Source of the DNA: Psychroflexus aurantiacus
GTDB taxonomy: Bacteria; Bacteroidota; Bacteroidia; Flavobacteriales; Flavobacteriaceae
Assembly: GCF_010820555.1 (NCBI RefSeq)
Contig: NZ_JAAIKD010000002.1
Span: 310,001-374,000 of the forward strand
Direction: 5' to 3'
Length of the DNA stretch: 64,000 nucleotides
Notes under the pieces: generated by a model
What the model saw: only the letters and a program-made list of their open reading frames with translations
What the model was told of the DNA's origin: nothing
The model's database searches: none
Made by a program: the position numbers and the translations under genes
Shown: piece after piece, positions 8,440-16,917 of the stretch
Layout: each line of letters starts with the position of its first letter
Position numbering within the stretch: position 1 is the stretch's first letter

Positions 8440-11184
8440 ATGATAAATTCAAAACTTCAAATTTCAAATTGTTATAATATCAACCAACTTCGACTCGAAT
8501 CCTGGAATTCATTAAAGTTAGAATCTTCTAAGCTTGGTGAGAATTCTAAGGGTTCAGCTGAAGAGAAAAAGCAAGTTGAAAAAGTCAAAAAAATACTTTC
8601 TAAATTAGAAAGCATCGAAAGTTACTTTGCTCTTCCAGGAATTCATAGGTTAGGATTATTGTTTGAAATGATAGTAAGGCAAGAATACACTGCTTTTGCT
8701 CACAAAATTTCTGAAATCACTAAACTGCTTGTCAGTGATAAATACAGGAGTAATCCTAATGCTTTAGAAGATGAGGATTTAAAGATAGATCAGCTGGAAG
8801 ACATTGATAAATACGATGGTAAGGGTAAAAATTATTTTGAGGTTCTTTTTGTGGAGGATATTTCCCTACAGGAAGAGAATAAACTACGAAGTGACTTAAA
8901 AGAGGTCTGCACTAGCAGCGATCAGTTCAATTATGGGGTCGTGGTCCAAAAAACCTTTGAGGATGCTATGATAGCTTTGAAATTCAATAGTAATATTCAG
9001 GCCGTAGTGATTCGCTATGCACCGCCCTACAAATCCAAAAAAATTACTCCGGTATTGAAACCGTTTGTTCAGAGCATTCTCGATTTGGACGTGAATTCAA
9101 AATCAGAAATACGTTTAGGTCCGGTTTTAGGTCGTTTGGTTAAGAAATTCAGACCTGAGATCGATACGTATTATGTTACAGATACATCCTTAGCAAATTT
9201 GAAAGACAATACCTTAAAAACTTTCGACAGAATTTTTTACCGGGCAGAAGATGTTCAGGAATTACACCTGACCATTCTTAGAGGAATTTATAAGCGTTAC
9301 GAAACTCCGTTTTTTTCAGCTTTGAAAGAATACAGTAAAAAGCCTACTGGAGTATTTCACGCGATGCCGATCTCTCGCGGGAATTCAGTTTTTAAATCCA
9401 GATGGATTAATGATTTTGGAAATTTCTATGGCAGAAATATGTTTTTAGCGGAAACGTCTTCGACAAAAGGAGGCCTGGATTCACTACTTCAGCCAACAGG
9501 AACTCTGAAGACCGCTCAAAAAATGGCCAGTAAAGCCTATGGTTCGTTGAATACTTTTTTTGTGACTAATGGAACTTCAACATCGAACAAAATTGTTGTA
9601 CAAGCTTTGGTGAAACCGGGGGATATTGTTTTAATCGACAGAGATTGTCATAAATCACATCATTACGGGCTAGTGCTTTCCGGTGCTTATCCGGTGTATC
9701 TGGATTCCTACCCGATAGAAAAATATTCAATGTATGGAGCAGTTCCACTGCAACAAATAAAAGATAAGTTGCTGCAATTGAAAGAAGCTGGGAGAATGCA
9801 GCTGGCAAAAATGCTATTACTTACCAACTGTACATTTGATGGATTTGTTTACAATGTAGAAAGAGTGATGGAAGAAATCCTGGCGATCAAACCCGATATG
9901 ATTTTTCTCTGGGATGAAGCCTGGTTTGCTTTTGCAGGTTTCACCTACAATTATAAGCAAAGAACCGGAATGTATGTAGCAGATAAACTCAGCAAAAAAT
10001 ATAAGACGGAAAAATATCGAATTGAATACGAAGAACATATAAAAGGCCTCAAGAAAGGGGAGGTATCAAAGCTTCCAGACCCAGATAAGGTTCGGATAAG
10101 AGTCTATTCAACACAAAGTACGCACAAAACACTAAGCAGTTTTAGACAGGGCTCAATGATTCATATATGGGATCAGGATTTCAGGAAGAAAACGCAAAAT
10201 ACGTTCATGGAAGCCTATATGACTCATACCTCTACATCACCGAATTATCAAATTCTTGCCTCGCTCGATGCAGGAAGACGGCAAGTACAATTTGAGGGTT
10301 ATGAACTCGTGGAAAAAAGCATCGAATTAGCCATGGTTTTTAGAGCCAAGGTCAACGATCATCCAAAATTAAAAAAATACTTTGATGTCTTAACCGTAGG
10401 AGATTTTATTCCAAAGGAATACAGATCCTCTGGGTTATCGGAATATTATAATCCAAAGACAGGCTGGAATCGAATGGATAAAGCCTGGGAAGCGGATGAA
10501 TTCGTATTAGACCCCACAAAGATCACTATACATATTGGAAGAACAGGCGTGGATGGAGATACCTTCAAGAACAAATACCTGATGGATCAATTCAATATCC
10601 AAATCAACAAAACATCACGGAACACCGTTTTATTGATGACTAATATTGGTACAACCAGAGGTAGCATTACATACTTGACTAACGCATTGCTTAAAATTGC
10701 AGATGAATTGGACAGGGAGGAATTGTCTCTTACTACCGAAGAGAATAAAATCCATCAGGCTAAAATCAATTCTTTAACCCAGGATTTCCCTCCATTGCCA
10801 GACTTTAGTTATTTTCATCACTCTTTTCAAGCGGTTCCAGGAGTTCCTGGAGGAAACATCAGGGAGGCCTTCACCTTAGCTTACAGTGAAGAGAATTACG
10901 AATTCGTGCCATTATCAGAGTGCAGACCTACCATGGAAGGAGGAAGAACTCTGGTGGCCTCTTCATTTATAATTCCGTATCCTCCAGGATTTCCTGTTTT
11001 GGTACCTGGACAGGTGGTGAGTGAAGAAATTATTCACTTTTTAACCGTTTTGGATGTCACCGAAATTCACGGTTATTCACCAGAACTCGGGTTGAGAGTA
11101 TTTAAAGACAGTGTATTGAACAGGCAACAAACAGTTACCTCCATGGGGAGTAATAGAAAGAAAAATTTAATTGATAAAAAATAA
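8440..11184 (+). CDS. Orn/Lys/Arg decarboxylase-fold PLP enzyme, 914 residues
   Basis: The C-terminal two-thirds are a fold-type I Orn/Lys/Arg decarboxylase: the active-site entry ETSSTKGGLDSLLQPTG, FFVTNGTSTSNKIVVQ, DRDCHKSHHYGL, the Asp of FLWDEAWFAF, the PLP Lys563 in YSTQSTHKTLSSFRQGS, and the closing end EECRPTMEGG-like block. Such enzymes remove CO2 from basic amino acids to give agmatine, cadaverine or putrescine. At 914 residues it is longer than the usual 710-760. The first 230 residues begin with a charged helical part before a flavodoxin-like wing domain (NYFEVLFVEDI..., NYGVVVQKTFEDA). Spot counts show lower G+C at its 5' end than in the upstream genes. Substrate is not assignable from sequence alone. 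Confidence 0.85.
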   Translation: MINSKLQISNCYNINQLRLESWNSLKLESSKLGENSKGSAEEKKQVEKVKKILSKLESIESYFALPGIHRLGLLFEMIVRQEYTAFAHKISEITKLLVSDKYRSNPNALEDEDLKIDQLEDIDKYDGKGKNYFEVLFVEDISLQEENKLRSDLKEVCTSSDQFNYGVVVQKTFEDAMIALKFNSNIQAVVIRYAPPYKSKKITPVLKPFVQSILDLDVNSKSEIRLGPVLGRLVKKFRPEIDTYYVTDTSLANLKDNTLKTFDRIFYRAEDVQELHLTILRGIYKRYETPFFSALKEYSKKPTGVFHAMPISRGNSVFKSRWINDFGNFYGRNMFLAETSSTKGGLDSLLQPTGTLKTAQKMASKAYGSLNTFFVTNGTSTSNKIVVQALVKPGDIVLIDRDCHKSHHYGLVLSGAYPVYLDSYPIEKYSMYGAVPLQQIKDKLLQLKEAGRMQLAKMLLLTNCTFDGFVYNVERVMEEILAIKPDMIFLWDEAWFAFAGFTYNYKQRTGMYVADKLSKKYKTEKYRIEYEEHIKGLKKGEVSKLPDPDKVRIRVYSTQSTHKTLSSFRQGSMIHIWDQDFRKKTQNTFMEAYMTHTSTSPNYQILASLDAGRRQVQFEGYELVEKSIELAMVFRAKVNDHPKLKKYFDVLTVGDFIPKEYRSSGLSEYYNPKTGWNRMDKAWEADEFVLDPTKITIHIGRTGVDGDTFKNKYLMDQFNIQINKTSRNTVLLMTNIGTTRGSITYLTNALLKIADELDREELSLTTEENKIHQAKINSLTQDFPPLPDFSYFHHSFQAVPGVPGGNIREAFTLAYSEENYEFVPLSECRPTMEGGRTLVASSFIIPYPPGFPVLVPGQVVSEEIIHFLTVLDVTEIHGYSPELGLRVFKDSVLNRQQTVTSMGSNRKKNLIDKK

Positions 11185-11188
11185 ACGT

Positions 11189-12880
11189 ATGAAATCAGCA
11201 AAAAATAAGGATTCAGATAATAAAAAAGCGAAAGAGCAATCTCATTCTAAACAGGCAACGATTACGGGAAAGGATGAAACTAAAATCCCAGTTCGCGGAA
11301 ATCAAAAGTCCAAAAGTAAAAAAGCCTCTACTTCAACTAAAGCCGGTTCATCTCCCAAAAGTAAAACCCTTACAAAACCAAGTAAAGCTTCTCCTGGGAC
11401 AGCACCAAAAAAACGGGGAAGACCTAAAAAAGTAGAATTGAACGGCATATCTGACATCAGAAGGGCTTTTCATAAAAATGAAGAACCCTTATATTTCATA
11501 AGTGCTACCAATTTTAATCTCTTGGGAGCAGATGAATGGATAAAAGGTTTCAGATTTATTACTTATATAGAATGTTTTGATGGCCAGCACCCAAACGTTT
11601 TCTCTCCTAAAAATGAAATACCCCATGACGATTTTGAAGGGATAGAAGATATCAACAACTACCTGCTACAGCACCCTGAAGTACAAGACTATATAAAAAC
11701 CAGAAGTGTCGATGGAAGAGCAGGAAAGGCTATGTTTCTTATGTTTAATGAAGAAACTGAAAGACTTGCCGAAAAACTGGGCTTGGAGATCATGTTTCCC
11801 AAAGCTGAAATGAGAACCTTTCTGGATAATAAAGTCAATACCAATAGAATTGCGGAAAAAGCTGGCGTTGCCTGTGTTCCTTATGTCCTTTCAAAAGTTA
11901 AAAATTACGATCACTTGTGTGAAGTTTCTAAGCATTTAGGCAATGAACTCGTTATACAGACTCCTTTTGGAGATTCTGGTCATACGACTTTCTTTATTTC
12001 TAATGAAGAAGAATACCTTGAATATGCAGATGAAATCGAAGAAGAATCAGAGGTTAAAATCATGAAACGTATTCGTTGCAGAGGAACAGCGATTGAAGCC
12101 TGTGTGACCAGACATGGTACCATTGTTGCACCACTTATGACCGAGCTGGTTGGTTTCAAACAATTAACACCTTATGAAGGGGGCTGGTGTGGTAACGAAA
12201 TTTATCCGGATGCATTTACGCCAGAGTTGAGACAAAAAGCAGTGGATTACACCCAGCTTTTTGGAAACCAGCTAAGAGAAGAAGGTTATAAAGGCTATTT
12301 TGAATTGGATTTTCTTATAGATCAAGACAATGGAGAAATTTACTTAGGAGAGCTCAATCCGAGAGTTACCGGAGCGAGTTCCATTACGAATCACGCCGTT
12401 TTCGCCCTAGCAGATGCTCCACTATTTGTATTTCATATTTTAGAATGGATGAACATCGATTATGCTTTGGATGTAGAAAAACTAAACAAGCGCTGGTCCA
12501 ATCAGCAAAATATAGACAGCTGGAGCCAATTGATTGTGAAGCATACCGAAGACACCATTGAATATGTTACTGAATCTGCGAAATCTGGTATTTGGAAAAT
12601 GTACGATACAGGACACATTCAATTTGACAGGATGGATACGCATAGACGTGCTGTGCAAAATGAAAACGAAGCTTTTTTCATGAGAATAGCTAAAAACGGT
12701 GATTATCTCTATGAGGGTGCAGACATGGGTATTTTGGTAACCAGAGGTCGAATGATGACAGACGATTTTAAACTGAATGGCAGAGCTAAAAAATGGATTA
12801 AGGCTATTCGATCTAAGTTTTCCTCGGTTGTAGTTGAAGATAAACGCAAACCAAATTTGTCCGGATCTTTAACCAAATAA
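11189..12880 (+). CDS. ATP-grasp (biotin-carboxylase-like) ligase with basic AT-hook-like tail
   Basis: I choose the ATG at 11189, 4 bp after the decarboxylase stop; an in-frame TTG at 11171 lies inside the previous gene. Residues 1-85 are a Lys/Ser/Thr-rich disordered tail ending in KKRGRPKK (residues 74-81), which matches the AT-hook core RGRPKK. The rest is ATP-grasp: LVIQTPFGDSGHT (phosphate/adenine loop), EVKIMKRIRCRGTAIEA, GYFELDFLID and the metal/ATP site IYLGELNPRVTGASS. The family activates a carboxylate as acyl-phosphate and couples it to an amine, thiol or carboxyl carrier. There is no biotin attachment domain nearby, so an amide ligase is my preferred inference, with a substrate related to the decarboxylase product. 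Confidence 0.8.
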   Translation: MKSAKNKDSDNKKAKEQSHSKQATITGKDETKIPVRGNQKSKSKKASTSTKAGSSPKSKTLTKPSKASPGTAPKKRGRPKKVELNGISDIRRAFHKNEEPLYFISATNFNLLGADEWIKGFRFITYIECFDGQHPNVFSPKNEIPHDDFEGIEDINNYLLQHPEVQDYIKTRSVDGRAGKAMFLMFNEETERLAEKLGLEIMFPKAEMRTFLDNKVNTNRIAEKAGVACVPYVLSKVKNYDHLCEVSKHLGNELVIQTPFGDSGHTTFFISNEEEYLEYADEIEEESEVKIMKRIRCRGTAIEACVTRHGTIVAPLMTELVGFKQLTPYEGGWCGNEIYPDAFTPELRQKAVDYTQLFGNQLREEGYKGYFELDFLIDQDNGEIYLGELNPRVTGASSITNHAVFALADAPLFVFHILEWMNIDYALDVEKLNKRWSNQQNIDSWSQLIVKHTEDTIEYVTESAKSGIWKMYDTGHIQFDRMDTHRRAVQNENEAFFMRIAKNGDYLYEGADMGILVTRGRMMTDDFKLNGRAKKWIKAIRSKFSSVVVEDKRKPNLSGSLTK

Positions 12881-12905
12881 ACAAATATTAATTATAAATC
12901 TCTAT

Positions 12906-14048
12906 ATGCAGATTAATTTTAAGACGATTTCAGAACCTGGTTTACCTGGATCAAAATGGCAAAACCTGTTCTTTACGCATTGGGAGGCTTATGAAAAGTG
13001 GTTAATTGAAAATGAGAAAGACGTTCCAACTGCAGATTTGGAAACCTCTCAATTAGCGCTCAAAACTTACATGCCAGAATTATGGCCAACTTATGAACGA
13101 CTTTGCCATCTTGTGGATGCAAATGCATTGGGAGCTAAATTTCTCACTGGTTATCAGCCTCCATTTTACGTAAGCGGATGTTCAAATGCGATTTTGGAAG
13201 GGGATGATTTTCAGCTCGTTCGGAATTACGATCATCATCCAGACCTATTTGAAGGTGTACAACTCCTTACCCGATGGAATCAAAAAAAAGTAATCGCTAC
13301 CAGTGATTGCTTAATTGGTGTTTTGGATGGTATAAATGAAGACGGTTTGGTGGTTTCATTAACCTTTGGGGGAAGAAAAATCACAGGCCAAGGATTTGGC
13401 ATCCCCTTCATTTTAAGGTACATACTTGAATTCTGTTCTAATGTGGATGAGGCCGTCGAAGCCTTAATCAGAATACCATCCCATATGGCTTATAATGTAA
13501 GTGTTGCAGACGAGTCGGGAAGTTATAAAACGATAAGAGTCGCTCCCGGCGAAAAAGCTGTCATCACGAACTCTGCGTACACGACAAATCATCAAAAAAA
13601 GGTGGACTGGCCAGAGAATGCCAGATTTAATAAAACAGTTGAGCGTTCTTTGTTTTTAAGCCACTTATTGGAAGAGGATGGTCTTTCATCGGAAGAATTA
13701 GTATCAGCTTTTCTTAGGAAACCTCTTTATAATGATCTTTTCAAAGAAGGTTTTGGAACGCTATTCACTGCATCGTATTATCCAAAATCAGGTCGGGTTG
13801 AATTGCACTGGCCAAATAAAAAAATCAGTCAAAGTTTTGATGATTTTCAGGAAAGAGAAGAAAACATTCAACTCCTGCAGAGAAGAAAACGACGACCAAA
13901 AAACAATCAGTTTGCGATGCCATATAAAGGCCATACTGCCAAAATTATTACATATTCAACTCCTCTTTTGGACAAAGCAACCCCTAAAAAGCCTAAAGAA
14001 ATAACTAAAGAGTTTTTGAAAGAAGTCTGGTCAGATATAAAATCGTAA
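12906..14048 (+). CDS. C45-family autoproteolytic acyltransferase or amidase
   Basis: The 380-residue protein has the peptidase C45 / choloylglycine-hydrolase-like Ntn signature: SGCSNAILEG with Cys92, followed by the RNYDHHPD motif, then SDCLIGVLDGINEDGLVVSLTF. In the family the precursor cleaves before this Cys, which then becomes the N-terminal nucleophile for amide hydrolysis or acyl transfer (as in isopenicillin N acyltransferase). That predicts a 91-residue pro-segment here. The C-terminus is Lys-rich. It lies 25 bp after the ATP-grasp gene, and a bond-making and a bond-breaking enzyme side by side suggests that they act on the same conjugate. No signal peptide, so cytoplasmic. Confidence 0.82.
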   Translation: MQINFKTISEPGLPGSKWQNLFFTHWEAYEKWLIENEKDVPTADLETSQLALKTYMPELWPTYERLCHLVDANALGAKFLTGYQPPFYVSGCSNAILEGDDFQLVRNYDHHPDLFEGVQLLTRWNQKKVIATSDCLIGVLDGINEDGLVVSLTFGGRKITGQGFGIPFILRYILEFCSNVDEAVEALIRIPSHMAYNVSVADESGSYKTIRVAPGEKAVITNSAYTTNHQKKVDWPENARFNKTVERSLFLSHLLEEDGLSSEELVSAFLRKPLYNDLFKEGFGTLFTASYYPKSGRVELHWPNKKISQSFDDFQEREENIQLLQRRKRRPKNNQFAMPYKGHTAKIITYSTPLLDKATPKKPKEITKEFLKEVWSDIKS

Positions 14049-14116
14049 TTAAATTAGAAATTAAAAATTTCCTTTCAAATTTTAATTTTGAAGAGGTGTA
14101 ATAAAATGATAGACAA

Positions 14117-15475
14117 ATGAAATTTCAAAGTATAAATCCTTATAACGGAGAACAATTTGCAGAATATAATTCACTTACTCCCGAAGAACTTACTGCTAAA
14201 CTCAAAGCTTCTTCTGAAGCCTTTAAAGCCTGGAGAAAGACCCCTTTGTCTGAGCGAACTGAACGTTTGAAGAAAGCAGGAGAGGTGTTAAGAGAACATG
14301 TGGAAGACTTTGCCGAAATGATTACGCGTGAAATGGGCAAGCCCATTTCTGAATCCAGAGCTGAGGTCAATAAGTGCGCCTGGGTTTGTGATTATTACGC
14401 TGAAAATGCTTCAGAATTTTTAGCTGATGAAGTGATAAAAACCGATGCTAAGCACAGTTATGTCAGGCATGAGCCTATAGGAACCGTGTTTGCAGTGATG
14501 CCCTGGAATTTTCCCTTCTGGCAGGTCTTTAGATTTGCAGCGCCTACCCTGACTTCTGGAAATACAGCTCTATTAAAACACGCCCCCAACGTGTTTGGAT
14601 GCGCGCTGAAGATTGAAGAGGTATTTAAAAAAGCAGGCTATCCTGCAGGTGTTTTTCAGAATTTGATTGTTCACCATGACACCTCAGAGCAAATTATAGC
14701 TCACGATACTGTTCAGGCGGTCACCTTAACTGGAAGTGGCGGAGCAGGTTCTGCAGTGGCTAAACTTGCCGGCGAACATTTAAAAAAGAGTTTGCTGGAA
14801 CTTGGAGGCAGTAACTCCTTTATTGTATGGGAAGACGCGGACATCGATCAGGCTGTTGAAACAGCAGTAAAGGCGAGAATGCTAAACTGTGGGCAAAGTT
14901 GTATCGCAGCGAAGCGGTTTATTGTTTTAGAAGGTGTTTACGATGAATTTGTTTCTAAATTCAAAAAAGCAGTTGGTGAGTTGAAACGCGGAGACACGAT
15001 GGACGATTCCACTCAGGTGGGTCCGTTAGCTCGACAAGACCTGGCCGACCAGCTTCATAGCCAGGTGGAAAGATCGGTGGAAATGGGTGCTGAATTAATT
15101 CTGGGAGGCAAGCAGGATAACTGTTACCACGAGCCTACCATCCTTGGACATGTAAAGCCGGGCATGCCGGCCTTCGATGAGGAAACCTTTGGGCCGTTGG
15201 CGGCTATGATTAAAGCTAAAACTATTGAGGAAGCTTTTGAACTTTCTGAAAATTCCAAATTTGGATTGGGTGTGACCGTCTTTACTAAAGACATTCAGAA
15301 AGCTATGGACATGGCCGAAAAAGTCAGCGATGGAGCTTACTTCATCAATGAACTGGTCAAGTCTGATCCCCGACTCCCTTTTGGGGGAACCAAACGCTCT
15401 GGTTACGGAAGAGAACTGGCCAAAGAAGGTATGATGGAGTTTGTGAATAAGAAAACGGTTTATGTAAAAGGGTAG
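14117..15475 (+). CDS. aldehyde dehydrogenase, succinate-semialdehyde dehydrogenase-like
   Basis: The 452-residue product is a complete NAD(P)-dependent aldehyde dehydrogenase of the YneI/Sad-like branch: MPWNFPFWQVFRFAAPTL, the cofactor loop LTGSGGAGSAVA, the general-base Glu in LLELGGSN, and the nucleophile Cys262 in NCGQSCIAAKR. It ends LPFGGTKRSGYGRELAKEG, typical of the family. It converts a semialdehyde such as succinate semialdehyde to the acid. It lies 68 bp after the C45 gene and closes the operon opened by the GabT-like aminotransferase, the classical partner of SSADH. Confidence 0.88.
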   Translation: MKFQSINPYNGEQFAEYNSLTPEELTAKLKASSEAFKAWRKTPLSERTERLKKAGEVLREHVEDFAEMITREMGKPISESRAEVNKCAWVCDYYAENASEFLADEVIKTDAKHSYVRHEPIGTVFAVMPWNFPFWQVFRFAAPTLTSGNTALLKHAPNVFGCALKIEEVFKKAGYPAGVFQNLIVHHDTSEQIIAHDTVQAVTLTGSGGAGSAVAKLAGEHLKKSLLELGGSNSFIVWEDADIDQAVETAVKARMLNCGQSCIAAKRFIVLEGVYDEFVSKFKKAVGELKRGDTMDDSTQVGPLARQDLADQLHSQVERSVEMGAELILGGKQDNCYHEPTILGHVKPGMPAFDEETFGPLAAMIKAKTIEEAFELSENSKFGLGVTVFTKDIQKAMDMAEKVSDGAYFINELVKSDPRLPFGGTKRSGYGRELAKEGMMEFVNKKTVYVKG

Positions 15476-15587
15476 TCAATATCTCATTAGGCTTATACCA
15501 GTAAATCCTTATAAACCTAGTTTGTAAGGACCTACATGCGTTTGAAAGCTAGGCTTAATAAAAATAAGGGTGATTAAATCTCACGTC

Positions 15588-16022
15588 TTACCTCATCTTC
15601 TTAATTTCCTTGTTATAGTCTTCAGCAAGACTGGTCTTTTGATGGTCGGTGAGCGCTTTACCCGCCATTTGAAAGACTTCATGCTCTTCTTCATCGAGAT
15701 GATGAATCACTTTATCTTCCAGGTCTTTGGCTATTTTTAGCCAGTTGGATGCATCCATTTCGGTATTTTCCAGCTGTTCGATCAGCTCATCCATTTCATG
15801 GTGCTCAGCTATACTGTGCCTGGCTTTTTCCTGGGTCAGGTCTTTCTTGATTAAGGGGATATAGAAATGCCTTTCTTCGGCATCGGCATGAATTTTTAAT
15901 TCGTGTTTGAACTGTTCAAATATTTTTTTTCGTTCTTCAGTATCGCCGTGGGTTTCCACCAGCTTAGCCGCCAGATGGCGCTGAATTTCGTGTTCCTGAC
16001 GTAAGGCTTCAAAAATTGTCAT
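15588..16022 (-). CDS. hemerythrin HHE-domain protein
   Basis: The 144-residue, highly charged helical protein has the HHE repeat: His11 (RQEHEIQRH), His45 and Glu49 (KIHADAEERH), His74/His75 with Glu76 (AEHHEMDEL) and His107-His114 (IHHLDEEEHEVF). Four-helix hemerythrin-like proteins bind a di-iron centre and are linked to O2 or NO sensing and iron-sulphur repair. There is no fused second domain. It is a single gene converging on the aldehyde dehydrogenase gene with about 110 bp between them. Confidence 0.88.
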   Translation of the reverse strand: MTIFEALRQEHEIQRHLAAKLVETHGDTEERKKIFEQFKHELKIHADAEERHFYIPLIKKDLTQEKARHSIAEHHEMDELIEQLENTEMDASNWLKIAKDLEDKVIHHLDEEEHEVFQMAGKALTDHQKTSLAEDYNKEIKKMR

Positions 16023-16321
16023 GATATAAGGTTTTGGTTCAAATCCTAAGTTAGAAATTTAAAGCTTGAGGGAAACTCAATTTAAGACTTAACCTGATAG
16101 TTTAAACCCGTTCTAAAGAGAAGTTGATTTTGATACTTCGTCTATTTTTCAGGACGGAGTGCGTGCCCTAATCGAATTTTTTGCTATGTTTAAAACTTAA
16201 AGATGTGCTGAGGTTTCGTTGAAACCAACTGCATGTTGTACAGAAAACTTATGGAACGGGGGAGACCAGTTACCCCCTCCAAAACATAAATTTAGAATAG
16301 ACCCCCTTTATAAACAGGACC

Positions 16322-16849
16322 ATGAAAAAAGTGATTATCGCTTCAAAAAATCCCGTAAAAATTAAAGCCGCAAAACAGGGTCTGGAGCAGATGTTTCCCG
16401 ATCAGGAGTTCGAATGCGTGGGTGTGTCTGTCCCCTCAAATGTGTCTGACCAGCCTATGAGTGATGAAGAAACCTTTCTCGGCGCCAAAAACAGGGCTGA
16501 CAATGCTTCAGGTTCAGACAAAGACGCTGATTTTCACATCGGTATAGAAGGGGGGATCGCCCAAATCAACAATGAAATGCAGGCCTTTGCCTGGGTGGTT
16601 ATCAAATCTGGCGAGCAGTACGGTAAATCCAGGACGGGAACCTTTTTTCTCCCCAAACAGGTGGTCGACCTGATCCGGGAAGGGAAGGAGCTTGGTGAAG
16701 CCGATGATCTGGTTTTTAACCGCGATAATTCCAAGCAAAAAAGCGGGGCTGTAGGCATTTTGACAGGTGATCTGATCAGCCGAACCTCCTATTACACCGA
16801 GGCTGTCATTTTAGCCCTGATACCTTTTAAAAATGAGACGTTGTATTAG
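16322..16849 (+). CDS. yjjX: non-canonical purine NTP phosphatase (ITPase/XTPase), YjjX/DUF84 family
   Basis: The 175-residue product starts MKKVIIASKNPVKIKAA, the hallmark opening of the YjjX/DUF84 family, and continues with GVSVPSNVSDQPMSDEET, GAKNRA, the HIGIEGGI core and KSGAVGILTGDLISRTSYYTEAV. Members hydrolyse ITP and XTP to keep deaminated purines out of nucleic acids. The length is normal for the family. It is a single gene; its 3' end is followed by a bidirectional terminator shared with the tmRNA gene. The 299 bp before it show only small hairpins (for example 16211-16226) and no gene. Confidence 0.88.
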   Translation: MKKVIIASKNPVKIKAAKQGLEQMFPDQEFECVGVSVPSNVSDQPMSDEETFLGAKNRADNASGSDKDADFHIGIEGGIAQINNEMQAFAWVVIKSGEQYGKSRTGTFFLPKQVVDLIREGKELGEADDLVFNRDNSKQKSGAVGILTGDLISRTSYYTEAVILALIPFKNETLY

Positions 16850-16882
16850 GAAAACAATCTTACCTGTCACCTAAAATACAAA

Positions 16883-16913
16883 ACCCCCATATACACTGGG
16901 TATATGAGGGTTT
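16883..16913. terminator. bidirectional terminator between yjjX and tmRNA
   Basis: CCCCATATAC pairs with GTATATGAGGG around a short loop; the stem is flanked by A-rich sequence on the left and TTT on the right. In the minus direction it lies directly after the tmRNA 3' end and is followed by TTTT, so it fits tmRNA termination as well as yjjX termination. Confidence 0.7.
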
Positions 16914-16917
16914 ATTG

